The notes: generated from the sequence alone by a model not told the origin. 64,000 nucleotides of DNA from Hysterangium stoloniferum (GCA_015178975.1 WHVD01000132.1:164747-228746), one strand, 5' to 3'. Shown: positions 1 to 10,976, numbered from the stretch's first letter. Numbers and translations are program-made.

Positions 1-235
1 CACCTATCCACCGGAAAGCGTACACACGTCCTGGAGGAAAGAGAGAGGAGGCAATCAGAGGAGGACGAAGAGAGAAGAAAAGGGGACACGCATCAACTGG
101 AGGAAAGACAGACGGACAAAGAGAGAAGGAAAGGGGACACACATCCTGGAGGAAAGAGATGAGGACGATCAGAGGAGGATGAAGAGAGAAGGAAAGGGGA
201 CACGCACCAACTGGAGGGGCCGAATCAGAGCAGGG
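1..235. repeat. 60-bp minisatellite array, left arm
   Basis: Imperfect tandem units of about 60 bp built on GGAGGAAAGAGA, GGACGAAGAGAGAAG and AAAGGGGACACGCA. The same unit occurs in reverse complement at 826-1420, so this is the left arm of an inverted arrangement around a GC-rich 15-bp array. Long reading frames across it are by-products of the repeat. Confidence 0.85.
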
Positions 236-365
236 TGCACGCCCAATCGGGCACAAATGGGCACAGCGCGTTGGGAACAGGCGCGGCGCGTGCGTTGGCA
301 AATGGGAACGCGCTTTGCCGGTTTGTGCCCGAGTGGGCGGGCAGGCATGTGCCCATGGATGAGAG

Positions 366-822
366 TGTGTGCGCGGTGGATGGGAGTGGGTGCGTCGTGG
401 ATGGGTGCGCGGTGGATGGGTGCGCGGCGGATGGGTGCGCGGCGGATGGGTGCGCGGCGGATGGGTGCGCGGTGGATGGGAGCGGTGCGCGATGGATGGG
501 TGCGCGGTGGATGGGTGCGCGGTAAATGGGTGCAGGTTCGCGGTGGATGGGTGCATGTGCGCGGTGGATGGGTGCGCGGTGGATGGGTGCGGGTGGATGG
601 GTGTGCGGTGGATGGGAGCAGGTGCGCGGTGGATGGGTGCGCGGTAAATGGGTGCAGGTTCGCGGTGGATGGGTGCATGTGCGCGGTGGATGGGTGCGTC
701 GTGGATGGGCGGGTCGTGGATGGGCGCGCGGTGGATAGGTGCGTGGATGGGCGCGCGGTGGATGGGTGCGTCGTGGATGGGCGCGCGGTGGATAGGTGCG
801 TGGATGGGCGCGTTTCTCTCTT
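366..822. repeat. 15-bp GC-rich minisatellite
   Basis: About 30 copies of a 15-bp unit (GCGCGGTGGATGGGT and variants with GCGGCGG, GCGTCGT or GCAGGTTCGC). It is purine-rich on the plus strand and sits between the two oppositely oriented 60-bp arrays. The unit is a multiple of three, so all frames stay open; I do not regard the open frames as genes. Confidence 0.9.
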
Positions 823-825
823 CGT

Positions 826-1420
826 CCTCCACTCATGGGCCTGCTCTCTTTCCTCCAGGAAGTGCATGTACCCTTTCCTTCTCTCTTTGTCCTCTGATGG
901 CCTCCTCTCTTTCCTCCAGCAAGTGCGTGTCCCCTTTCCTCCTCTCTTTGTTCTCCTCTGATCGTCCTCCTCTCCCTTTCCTCCAGCGAGTGTGTGTACC
1001 CTTTCCTTCTCTCTTTGCCCTCCTCTGATCGTCCTCCTCTCTTTCCTCCAGCCAGTGTGTGTACCATTTCCTTCACTCTCCGTCCTGCTCTGAATGGGCC
1101 CATCTTTCTTTCCTCCAGATGGTGCGTGTACCATTTCTTTCTCTCTCCATCCTGCTCTCATTGGCCTCTCTTTCCTCCAGGTGGTGCATGTACCATTTCC
1201 TTCTTCCTCCATCCTGCTCTGATCAGCCCCATCTCTCTTTCTTCCAGGGGGTGCCTGTGCTGTTTCCTTCTCTCTTCATCCTCTGATTGACATCCTCTCT
1301 CTTTCCTCCAACGAGTGTGTGTACTGTTTCCTTCTCTCTTCCTCCCCATCTGATTGGCCTCCTGTCTGTCCTCCTGGAGGTGCGTGTCCCCTTTCCTTCT
1401 CTTTTTGTCCTCTGATCACA
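826..1420. repeat. 60-bp minisatellite array, right arm (inverted)
   Basis: About ten units of roughly 50-60 bp with CTCTTTCCTCCAG, GTGCGTGT and CCCTTTCCTTCTCTCTTTG, the reverse complement of the array at 1-235. Confidence 0.85.
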
Positions 1421-1600
1421 GCAATCCTAAAATAAAAATAATATACATTAAATAAAAATACAATGGAATAAATTAAAATAAAATGCAGTAAATTAAAGTG
1501 AAATTCAATAAATTAGAATAAAATACAATAAATCAAAATAAAATACATGAATATGATGAAATAACTACATCAAAATAAATAAATCAGCTACCCACATTAA
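1421..1600. repeat. AT-rich degenerate tandem repeat
   Basis: Irregular repeats of AATAAAATACAATAAAT type, period about 20-24 bp, almost free of G and C. It links the 60-bp array to the 18-bp array. Confidence 0.7.
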
Positions 1601-1604
1601 TTAG

Positions 1605-2192
1605 TTGACTGTCAATTCAACCATTGGAACCATTCTTCCTTTGGTAACCATTGTTCCATTTGTGACCATTGTTCCTTTGATAACCATTTTTCCTTTTGTA
1701 ATGATTCATCCTTTTATACATTGTTCCCTTTGTAACTGTTTGTTCTTTTATAAGTGTTGTTTACTTTGTAACCATTGTTTCCTTTGTAACCATTGATCCA
1801 TTTGTAACTGTTATTTCCGTTCTTTACACAGTTTCCATTCTTTACACAGTTTCCGTTCTTTACACAGTTTCCATTCTTTACACAGTTTCCGTTCTTTACA
1901 CAGTTTCCATTCTTTACACAGTTTCCGTTCTCTACACAGTTTCCTTTCTTTACAGTTTCCACATTTTTTGTTCTCTGAACACTTTCCGTTCTCTGAACAC
2001 TTTCCGTTCTCTGAACACTTTCCGTTCTCTGAACACTTTCCGTTCTCTAAACACTTTCCGTTCTCTAAACACTTTCCGTTCTCTGAACACTTTCCGTTCT
2101 CTGAACACTTTCCGTTCTCTGAACACTTTCCGTTCTCTAAACACTTTCTGTTCTCTAAACACTTTCCGTTCTCTAAACACTTTCCGTTCAAA
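1605..2192. repeat. 18-bp minisatellite with three successive consensus types
   Basis: The period is 18 bp throughout but the consensus changes along the array: TGTAACCATTGTTCCTTT types at about 1605-1810, then ACAGTTTCCRTTCTTTAC at about 1811-1960, then CACTTTCCGTTCTCTRAA at about 1966-2190. The right part is most homogeneous and the left most diverged. Because 18 is a multiple of three, six-residue peptide repeats appear in several frames on both strands; I do not call them genes. Confidence 0.9.
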
Positions 2193-2224
2193 CAATGAGT
2201 CTCAGAAATACTTAAAAGTTGTCG

Positions 2225-2330
2225 ACACGGGGGGGTTTGGGGGGCTTCGCCCCCCAACAAGCTGGAGCCCGCAGCGAAGTTGTGGGGCCGGTCGCGAAGC
2301 GACCGCCCCGCAGCGTAGCAAGGGTTCCTA
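2225..2330. repeat. GC-rich multi-hairpin element
   Basis: A compact GC island in AT-rich DNA with at least two perfect hairpins: six G, CTTCG loop, six C at 2239-2255, and GGTCGC-GAA-GCGACC at 2290-2304 whose stem extends outward as GGGGC...GCCCC. The GCAGCGAAG and GCAGCGTAG words are also near-repeats. It looks like a small hairpin-type mobile element, but only one copy is in the window. Confidence 0.55.
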
Positions 2331-2399
2331 AGCTTGTAATACATGCTTAAGGTAGGCGTCACTTTAGTTCAGCACCTTATGTAATCATATTACTAAGCG

Positions 2400-4570
2400 C
2401 CAAGAGGGGCCAAATTTGCAAATCAAATTTTTGAAAAATTTATTATGAAGTCAAAAAATGAATTGGAGTCACTATAATGGTACAGGTATATTAATTTGAG
2501 CTTGCCATACTTGTGCAAGCATGATTGGAGGTAATGTACGATGGCCATGATATCTTTTGTTGATCCAAGGTTTTTGATGCGAGATTGTGCAGCTTTAGAC
2601 TTCTGAGGCATGGTAGTAGAACTGTGCAACCGCGTGTTTGCCACTGTGCTGCTTATGTAATGTGGCCTGTGATCAAGTGCACAGCTTACTGCACAAGTAC
2701 ATGTGCAGCTGTACTGTCACGAATCAATTATTCTTCAATAAAGTCAAATAATATTTTACTAATCGAATTCAAAAGCCTTGTTTGACGAAGTATATATTCA
2801 CCCTGTTGATGAAGTAAGAGGCTATTACCAGTCGTGAGAACTCACGGAAGCATTTGTCGAAGAAGTTATGACAAGATAGATTACTAATATCACTAATATA
2901 CAGATATTTTGACTGACTTCCCTCACTCCTTTCGTAGCCCTTTTATGCTTTTCATTGTATCGTTATGACTATGTTATGAACTAATAATGAAATCATACAT
3001 GACGTCGAAATGAGACATGTCAAAAGAGATTTGATGGTGTCGAATAATGTTCAGTTTTGTCAAGTTGAATTTGATAGGTCGAAGAGTTGTCAAAAGTTAC
3101 CTTTGAATGTTTGTGACAATATTGTGACATGTGACGGTTGTGACATATACCCTCTTTTTCTTAGGAGAATTTTTATGTAAGTAAGATAAGTCCCCTTAAC
3201 TCCGATATTTTAAGCCTTTTGGTGTTAAAATTCACTAATCGCTTAAAATTGGGATAGTGCAGGATAGTGTAGGATCATTCCTCGGACACTGCCACAAACG
3301 CACTCAAACGCCCACTCTAACCCCTTCGTCGTGTCCTAAACACCATTGGGTCATGCTCGTTTTTCACCGAACAAAAAAAAATTGAATGAATGAACAGATT
3401 TATTAAAGATGGCACAATAATTCTCTTGAATTTTTTTTAGATCATTTTGACAAAATCGGCACTGTAATTTTTTAATGCATAGAAAGTAAAAAATAGTGAT
3501 CAGATAGATAGATGTACATCTGCCTAAACTACTTTGTGACAGTTTCCCAATCTCATTCCAAGTTGAATGCAAAGCATAGAAATGTAAAAAATTAATCCTC
3601 AGCAGCCATTTCTCTTGTAGAATTAAATTCATACACAGGCCACTGTTCTTAGACGGTTCTTAAATTTATTCAAATCTTACAATGGATGAGACTCATAGTT
3701 GACTACATCACCAGTTTCACTGGAAATAATTTTGAATTTAATTCATCTTTCATATAACATTTATCATACATATAGTTGTAAGAAGTGGGGCAGCTTATAT
3801 TCTTTGACACACGCTTAAGGCAATAGACCGTTCGATGAACCTTATTTGGTATGTTGGGCCTGTATTGCACTTCAAATATTATATAAAATGGGTAGTTGGC
3901 TTTTTAATAGTAAAGAAAAGGTCTAGCAGCCATCTTTGTACTATAAAATCCCCTGGTTTGTTGATATGAGCCCTTAAAATTCCTTAAAATTCCTTAAAAT
4001 TCCTTAAAATTTGCCTTAAAATTAAGCTCGGTTAACTTAATTAGGCCTTGTAGGTCACTTAATTGTGACTTATGTTTAAAATCCAACCTAGAAAATTCTG
4101 TGTAGCTTATATTGACTGTTATTCATTCTCTTCACATACAACAGAACTTTTTCAGTGGGTTTTATTGCATTCAGGGCTGCTGGATGACATCTTGCATTTA
4201 TATTATGGGTAAATGTGGCTATCATGTGGTTTGTTATGAAACCAGCACACTTGCCAACTCCATAATGTCCTATTATTAATTATATACCATTATAACCAAA
4301 AATCTATTATTCCCTTCAGTGCAAAAAGCTGATCGAGTAAACTACACTTGAGCCTATGAATGGGAGTATGTTTGATTATGTAAGTAACTTCGACTAGGAG
4401 CTTTGTTTTAGCTCACTGTTTTGCAGTTGCCTTCTAGGCTTATGGACAGATAATGGCATGGAGAATGGGATGCTAAGATTATGTGTCTCTTTTGCGAAAC
4501 CAGTAGGTGTGCATCTTTGTACCCTTCATCAATCTACTAATGTAGGCCTTGTGCTTAGGTCTCTCAAAGC
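2400..4570. other. AT-rich stretch without recognised gene
   Basis: No convincing coding signal. It contains four copies of a 10-bp unit CCTTAAAATT at 3972-4011 and scattered short frames with stops. Positions 2341-2386 resemble, in reverse complement, the 45 bp just left of the MITE at 6586 (shared core AACTAAAGTGAC), so repeat debris is present. Confidence 0.6.
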
Positions 4571-4576
4571 AGCACA

Positions 4577-4830
4577 ATGTTGGACGAAACTCCTTTGGGT
4601 CCATGTATGCAGATAAATGATAACGTGCTCAATGGGCCACAGTCGAAGCCAGAAACGCTGATAACAACTGTGAGCACAAACATTAATTTATAAGTGTAAG
4701 TCATTTCACGCTCACATCATTCCAGTCAAAGCCGTCTACAAGTGGATATCCTGAAAAATTCATCGCGATGATAGAAGAAATAGACATAGACCAAATGTTC
4801 GCATTTGATGCAGCACACTGGAGAGCTTAG
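4577..4830 (+). CDS. possible small spliced gene, unknown product
   Basis: Two exons, 4577-4669 and 4726-4830, joined across a 56-nt intron with donor GTGAGC and acceptor TTCCAG. Both exons are exact multiples of three and the join gives a 65-residue frame beginning MLDETPLGPC and ending with DAAHWRA before a TAG stop. The C-terminal half is acidic (FIAMIEEIDIDQ). No domain is recognised. It could equally be an internal part of a longer gene whose other exons I cannot define. Support is splice-site and frame consistency only. Confidence 0.3.
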
Positions 4831-4839
4831 CAAATACTT

Positions 4840-6584
4840 TGTGTGTCACTCTGCACCGACATCTTACCCTCACCTCTGAGTGCATTTTTACCTATGTGTC
4901 CACGAGATGTTCAAGTTGCATGGCTATGGACAGCTCTGTTTCACCATCCCACCGTTGAGTAAAAGCTATTCATTTACTTTGCCATCTCGTTTTCTCCGCA
5001 TGGGGTTCCCCATTCAATGTGCTTCGTGCAAGTGTGAAATTCGCCAGTCTAGACAATCAGAATTGTGGATCGGCGATCACAATTGGCAGTGATGGGACGA
5101 ATGAGTGGGCAAGCGATTTCGGCTCTAAAGGCCTGTGTGCAAAACATTCCTTCGTAACGTGAGTTGTACCTATATATTTCGCCTCTGTCAATAATAGTGC
5201 AACAAAAGTTTCTTTTTCGAATTCCAGGAAATCACGCCTCTATCCATGTTGAAAAAATTACTGGCTGTCGAATATTGATACTCTTGCGAGCTCCAGTCTA
5301 TGTCCATGAAGACTTCGATTCCATAAGCAGCTTAAATCCATGTGAGTTTTTGTGGCTAGTGCGACTTAGTTGTCTGCTTACCAGGGTTGTGGTTTCTTTG
5401 CTCATTGGGCCCATCATACGGTATGTTCACAATATTTTACCTTATAGCACCGTCTTACATCTGCCTATGAAACTGTCCTACCAGTCTCATTCTGACCCAC
5501 ACGAGTCCAAATTAGCATCTCCTTATGTGTGGTAACTGAATAATTGCATTGACTCTGAAACTGATAGTTGGATCTTCTGAGCCCGAGTCCGCGTGTACCA
5601 CAGTGCGCAGCCTCAATATCATCCCCCTGCTCCCTTCTCTTCTTCCACATTGTGACATAATGCACAGCTCGAGCAATCACCACTCGAGCAATCACCACTC
5701 CATCAGTTACCTGCCTAGATGTTTAGATTTGACCTCACATTCCTTCCTTTGCGTGGTCGCCACACCTTCCACTCATGCAGTGGCACTCGACGCTGGGCCA
5801 GCGAATCGACCCTTGTTTTCCAGTGTTGTTAGCCTTGACAATGTTGAACAACGGTGATACGACTCACAATAGCTTTCCATAGTCGGCAATAAAAGTTAAA
5901 AATTAGAATATGCGCTATTTGTACTTACCTTGAAGATGTGCCCCAGTTGATATTTTACATATAATATTGAAAACATTGTTTCGTCAAGCATCGAGTTGCA
6001 CTGACGGTCTCTCGTAATTATATCGTAAATATTGTATAATATATATATTCTTTTTTACATTTCGGCCAGGTGCGACGAAGTGTGGGAAACTGATACCTAA
6101 TCCGGAACAGGTGTGGGGTATCCTGGGGGAGCTGAGCACCTTGAGTATCCTGAGAGAGGTGTGAACATGGAGGCAAAAAAAATGGCTTAAAATTGGCAAA
6201 GTAAGTACATATATTTGAATTTAATACAGTTTTCTTTCCCAATTTTAGGCCCTTAAAACAAGGCTGCCCAATATATCACGTGATGATTATGTAAGCAGCC
6301 AATACTGACACTTGCAAAATTTTGAAAATCTCAGAATCACATGGAAATGAGTTTTTAAGCATTCAGAGACTCAAAAAAAAAGTTAAAATTTGCAAGTCCT
6401 ACTACTTGGCAAGAGTGAATTATTTTTCAAGTTTTAAACCTGAAAACTGGGGGAATGGATCCCAACTCCACTTCCCTGGGCTTTAATTACAGATTATCTA
6501 TGTTGTGGAAGCACAGAAAGGAGTGCAAGTAGGTCACTTTTTTGCTTACATAAACAGGTGCCAAACTAAAGTGACACCTATCTT
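4840..6584. other. stretch without recognised gene
   Basis: Several frames of 60-120 codons exist (for example 5164-5535) but none shows a recognisable domain or supported splice structure. A direct repeat of CGAGCAATCACCACT occurs twice at about 5673-5700. Confidence 0.5.
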
Positions 6585-6729
6585 ACAGTGCTTTGCATTA
6601 CATAAGGCACATGCTAGATTTGTGTGGAAATATTGCTGAAAGTTGCGAACCTCGTAGCTTGCTCAATAATTGACCAATTGTCTTGTAACTTCATATATGT
6701 ATTTTACTACTATATATATGGTATAGTAT

Positions 6730-8172
6730 TGTTACGACCGGACAATCCCGCCGGACTCTGGGCACTAACCCGTACGCCCCCACGTGCTACAAGCACCAAT
6801 CGTCTGTTTATAGGATTTCCCACCCGGACTCCGTTATGTCAAGACTCGTTACGTTCGACCTCATTACGACACATATCAGTCACCGGACTTCCCCCGGACT
6901 CCATCTCTGTCTATGTCCATCTTCGTCCCTGTTACGACTGTGTCGTAACCCTTCGCAAGCGACGGCCCCCGATGGAATACCCTCGTTATACGTCTCCGAC
7001 AATACAAAACCTCGGAAGCCGTCGGACCCCCGACGCTGACGTATGCTCTCCGGTCAATCAAACCCGACTACGCCTTTCTGTCTGGTTATGTTTTGATATG
7101 TCCTTTTCATCATGTTGATCCGTCTCACCTTATGTTCTACATATGTCTAACTATATTTGTAGTCCTCGAACTATTTCCTTTTATCGTAATTTCCATTCTC
7201 GGTTATCATCGGCCTCCGAACTAATCATAAACTTCCTGTTCCTAGTCAAGCTTATTGTTAATGCCGTTTTCCGCCCTCCTCCCCATTAGTACTTTCTAGA
7301 CGCCTGTTACTTGTATATGTACTCGCTGTAATTGTAGTTACTAGGCAATCAGAATATCAACTCAGAATACCCTCATACGTCTGTAGCAGTCTCATACTAG
7401 AAGAATCTCCCTTCCGCCTTCGTGTGCGCTCGCCCACTCTCGGCCCCGACCCCTTGGCCCGACACTTGACTTGTCCTTCGGTTCCGATCGGTATCTTGCC
7501 GAAAAGTTCTTCTTAGGATTTAGTCTTCGCCTGTCCGAAATTTAAGGACAACCTACGGATATTTGCGAGGGCGCAGCACATAAGCTGAAGCCAAGTCCTC
7601 CCGATCGGTCCCCGTCGGCCACCGACATTAGTCAGTTTCTAGTTCTTAACAGTCCCACGCATCAGTCACCGGTCCCCGCTTAGAATCCCGTCACCACTCT
7701 AATCGAGCCCCGTTCCGTTCCTAACACCAATTTGGTGTTTACTATTCCCGTTTCATGTTTTGTTAGTTCTCGTTTCGTTATTACTGGATTTGGTATGTCA
7801 TGCATTCCACGGTCTATATAAACTGGCAGATGTTGTACATACAATCCAGTCAGAAAATTAGCTTAGATTCCCCCCAGTAATCTAATAATATTTTCCGCTC
7901 TAAAACCTTACTTGATTCACATCGCTCACACTAGTCGGAGCCCACGGGCTCTGGCGCATCTATCTCTCTCAACCAACTCGACTCACGACCCACGGCCCCC
8001 GACTTACAACGTACGACCCACGAACCCCGCCCGGATTCCCCGGGATCCCCGTCCGTCCGTTTGAAATTGGACAACACAATCTAGCAAGGGCGCAGCCTAT
8101 AAGCTGAAGCCAAGTCCTACCAGATATCCCACAGGTTTCTCCGGAAACCTGGCCTGTGTGTGTATCCTAACA
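6730..8172 (+). mobile_element. gypsy-type solo LTR (outer), inserted in the MITE
   Basis: Begins TGTTACGACCGG and ends TATCCTAACA, flanked by a perfect 5-bp TSD AGTAT (6725-6729 and 8173-8177). The undisturbed other arm of the MITE shows the empty site. Removing the inner LTR and one copy of its TSD leaves 716 bp. A related copy without the inner insertion lies reversed at about 47590-48188. No internal domain remains, so this is a recombined solo LTR. Confidence 0.92.
6930..7651 (+). mobile_element. gypsy solo LTR (inner), nested in the outer LTR
   Basis: A 722-bp LTR from TGTTACGACTGTGTCG to AGTTCTTAACA with TSD GTCCC at 6925-6929 and 7652-7656. It matches the E1 LTR family at 51467-52192 and 57716-58441. 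The related LTR at 47.6-48.2 kb reads straight through the target (CTCGTCCCGCACATCAG in reverse complement), which confirms the insertion. The motif AGCACATAAGCTGAAGCCAA lies near its 3' end. Confidence 0.92.
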
Positions 8173-8826
8173 AGTATGATGTTATAACTCCAAAATTTGA
8201 CCTACAGCATGTTTCCCAAAATTGCAGTCCATTTCAGCTTGCGAACCAATTCATGAGCCAACAGATGTGTCACCCCCAATGAGCTTGTAATATGTTGTTT
8301 TACATGTATCTAGGTAGTAAAAAATGACAGCGCCTGGCTTTTTTGGTCAGAGCTAATGTGAGTGAGGTTGCCGAGTAAATGCATACAACTACCCTCATAT
8401 AGGTTTGCAGCTGGTATTTAGACAGAAAAAGCCAGGTGCTGTCATTTTTTACTACCTATATACATATAAAACAACATATTACAAGCTCATTGGGAGTGAC
8501 ACATTTTTTGGCTCATGAATTGGTTCGCAAGCTCAAATGGACTGCAATTTTGGGAAACATGCTGTAGGTCAAATTTTGGAGTTATAACATCATAATATAC
8601 TATATATATAGTATTAAAATACGTATATGAAGTTACAAGAGAATTGGTCAATTATTGAGCAAGCTACGAGGTTCACAACTTTCAGCAATATTTCCGTGCA
8701 AATCTAGCGCGCGCCTTATGTAATGCAAAGTGCTGTAATGAAGATGCAGTATTGCAGATTTAAACAATGGTAATGAGCACATGGAGTCTTCGTCCTCTTA
8801 GCCTTGATTTGCAGTGTTTGCTTGAT

Positions 8827-9041
8827 TTGCAGTGTTGTTGAAATGAGTAATGGTTGATATATTAATATCTTACTGATGACTAATCATCTCAGTAGTAACT
8901 AGTTCTTAATAAAACTACTCTTAATGGCCTGATAGCTTAGGGATTAAGAGCACTAGACATGTAATCCAAACTTAGTGGTCACTGGTTCAAATCCAGCTCA
9001 GGTCAATATTTTCACCCTGCTTATGTAATTCTTACATGTTT
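8827..9041 (+). mobile_element. tRNA-related insertion, SINE-like
   Basis: Absent from the second R2 copy. It contains a tRNA-like segment at about 8927-9006: seven-base acceptor pairing (GGCCTGA with TCAGGTC), an A-box-like TAGCTTAGGGATTAAGAGC, a B-box GGTTCAAATCC and a following A. The anticodon arm is irregular: CACTA/TAGTG pairing leaves an oversized loop and no U33-anticodon arrangement fits cleanly. I therefore read it as a tRNA-derived SINE head or dead tRNA rather than a working gene. A possible TSD is TGTTTGC. An intron-bearing true tRNA is the alternative. Confidence 0.5.
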
Positions 9042-9114
9042 GCGTCAAGATGGCCCTCTTGCGAACACAACAGGCCGAGAAACTAGTCTGTTCATGCTCC
9101 CGATGCCACAGCCT

Positions 9115-9405
9115 TGTTAAAGCTACTTGCACAGGAACTTAAGTATGCCTCTTAGTGAGTTAACAACTCCACTAAGAATGTATTAGCTATCTACCTTAAG
9201 TATGCCTGTAGATAGACGAATAAGGGATTATTACTATAATAGAGAAAAGAAACCTTGCATACCTCTTAGTGAGTTAACAACTCCACTAAGAGGTTACGTC
9301 CTCAACTCGTAACTACTTATATAGTTCGGGCACTCAACTCCGAACTATACAGGTGCAACCAACATTTGGTGTGTTCCTGATTAAATAATACTTATATCTC
9401 CAACA
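9115..9405. mobile_element. 291-bp solo LTR
   Basis: Starts TGTTAAAGCTAC and ends CTCCAACA with perfect TSD AGCCT (9110-9114 and 9406-9410). The empty site is seen at about 28500 (CCACAGCCTTTCC). It contains two copies of a word around CTTAGTGAGTTAACAACTCC. The short length suggests a copia-like element, but there is no coding domain to prove it. Confidence 0.88.
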
Positions 9406-9540
9406 AGCCTGTCCTACTTGCTTCTTTCCTTCCATCCATTTCCTCGTCTATTCTTCACCTTACGTACACTACAACTTCTTCGACTCATTTCAGATTTCAG
9501 GTAGGACCCGATCTCGAAGAGACGACATTCACCAATGTCC

Positions 9541-9990
9541 GAACGATACAGGCGATACAAGCAAAAGATAATTACAACTGGTTGAAATCGCTATTTCGCC
9601 CCTTCGGAAGCAGACGATTTTCATTATTTGATCATTATTGTTTACAAATCAGTAATAATTAATCGGTTTGCATTTGGTATCCTGAGTGGGATCTTTGGGC
9701 GCTATGCTTACGTTACGGATCAGATTCGGTACATCTGCTTGTACACCAGATGTGGTGATACGGATATTACCCATGTTCAGTAGCCAAACATGCTCCCCAC
9801 TTCGCCTCTTTAAGCAAGCGCATGGCAACGATGAATAGTTCGTAAGCGCTATATTGAAAATACAAATTACATAAGGACTCTTGAGAAAAGATCTTCGTAG
9901 AATATGAGAAGCATAATGGTCCATCGGACAAGGGAACACTGACAGTCAGATACTTACGGAGTTGAAGAGTCTTCAATATCCTTCATCCTG
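9541..9990 (-). other. possible minus-strand exons, unassigned
   Basis: A minus-strand ATG at 9986-9984 in a good context (CACCAGG-ATG) is followed after about 32 nt by a donor GTAAGTATC. Further frames to 9649 (containing NMGNIRITTSG and PINYY before the stop) could be later exons. No domain is recognised and the splice path cannot be fixed. Confidence 0.25.
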
Positions 9991-9994
9991 GTGG

Positions 9995-10860
9995 CTACTG
10001 CCTTCTGGGTGGCATTCGACAAGAATTTGGCAGCGGTCCATACGGATTTGGGTGCGCTCCATATGGATTTTGTGGCATTCCATACGCCGATGGAAGATCG
10101 ATACCATATGGCAGAAGAGGCGGCCCATGTGGTAGATGGCTCACATAGGGGTGAGTCAGCACGCCTGGACCTATTGCAGTGGGTGGTGCCGCCTGTTCCA
10201 TTCCGCTAGAGGATCCGTCATAACCTCCGCGCCCTACATTCATTCGTTCTCGCACTGTACCCCTCCTTTCCCCTACGTCCCCTTCGCTCCCTATATTACC
10301 TTCTCCTCGCCTGTAATCATCCCTCCCCGTGCTATCATATTAATCGGCATCTCGGCCGTGATCCTCCCCAGTGGCCTTTGCCCCGCCTCCCTCGGTGGTC
10401 GGCTATAACCTCCTTGTCCTGTATCCCCCCTCTGTGAATGTATCTACCTCTCACTGTATCATGATATCCCTGTTCGTGGTCATATCTATCTCTCCCCGTA
10501 TTGTCGCGCCTGCCACCGCTCCGGGCGGCCCCACTCCCGCCTCGCTCGGAACGTCGGTCGTTCCAGTCGAATCCATCGTCCTCCTAATTGGATCCGCCAA
10601 TCGTCTGAATCGGATCATCACTCTCGTCTTTCCAATATGCGCTGCGTCCTTCCCCCCATCCCTCACCTCCAACGTCTCCGCCGACCCATTCCCTGGCCTC
10701 TCTCCGCCTCCGCCTCCATATCCCCATCCCATCCCTATCCCAAATCCCGCCCTCCCATAATGACCTTTCCTCCTCCCTGTCCTCTCCCCACGCTGGTCTT
10801 TTCGCTCCGCTTTCCCCTCCGCCCTCCCCTTCCCTTTCCCTTCCCTTTTCCACCGCTCCG
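9995..10860 (-). pseudogene. RG/RGG-rich protein coding remnant
   Basis: The minus strand reads as a low-complexity basic protein. An upstream part contains SAYWKDESDDPIQTIGG, then after an in-frame TAG comes a stretch rich in R, G, D and Y (DDGFDWNDRRSERGG, GRDRYDHEQG, RGRYIHRGG). After further frame disruption there is a proline/tyrosine/glycine-rich C-terminus (PQNPYGAHPNPYGPLPN ... CRMPPRRQ, stop at 9995). RG-rich tails with PYG repeats are common in fungal RNA-binding proteins, but no RRM or helicase domain is visible. The in-frame TAG and the frame change argue for decay, or introns I have not resolved. Confidence 0.35.
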
Positions 10861-10976
10861 CAGTCGGTTTGTCCATTTTTGTTGGCACATTAATGCTGGG
10901 AGAAGGGCGGTTGTCCTCCCCTTTAAAAAGGTGGAAATTATTTTGACTCCACATGCAAGGTATTTTCAGTACTTAC

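Larger units (their letters stand above)
6586..8735. mobile_element. palindromic Tc1/mariner-type MITE, carrying nested LTRs
   Basis: Long inverted repeats form a foldback element: 6586-6729 pairs with about 8592-8735, and about 8178-8340 pairs with about 8428-8591, leaving a loop of about 90 bp. The ends read TA-CAGTGCTTTGCATTACA on the left and its complement on the right, with TA at 6584-6585 and 8736-8737, as for Tc1/mariner MITEs. Without the inserted LTR and one TSD the element is about 700 bp, almost all inverted repeat. It has no transposase. Confidence 0.85.
8747..9540 (+). repeat. dispersed repeat R2, copy 1, with two insertions
   Basis: 8747-8826, 9041-9114 and 9411-9540 together match the uninterrupted 260-bp sequence at about 28366-28625. 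The comparison defines two insertions here: one carrying a tRNA-like sequence (8827-9040) and a solo LTR (9115-9405). Confidence 0.85.

Noticed and set aside
169..1290. Long reading frames (up to 347 codons) over the first minisatellites
   Set aside because: Tandem units of 15 and 60 bp keep several frames open on both strands at once; the peptides are pure repeats (HPST, WMGA types) with no domain.
1605..2192. CRISPR-like regular array
   Set aside because: Repeats are directly adjacent without unique spacers and the organism is eukaryotic.
1714..2362. Repeat-peptide ORFs (ENGKC, NGNCVK, FSEHFP)
   Set aside because: Produced by the 18-bp array in three frames and both strands; no start context or domain.
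6624..7118. 164-codon plus-strand ORF
   Set aside because: It runs from the MITE through both LTRs, crossing two insertion junctions, so it cannot be an old gene.
6730..8172. A single 1443-bp LTR
   Set aside because: An internal TGTTACGAC...CTTAACA unit with its own TSD GTCCC and an uninterrupted relative shows it is two nested LTRs.
8927..9006. Functional tRNA gene
   Set aside because: The anticodon arm does not give a normal seven-base loop with U33, and the segment lies in an insertion; kept as SINE-like.
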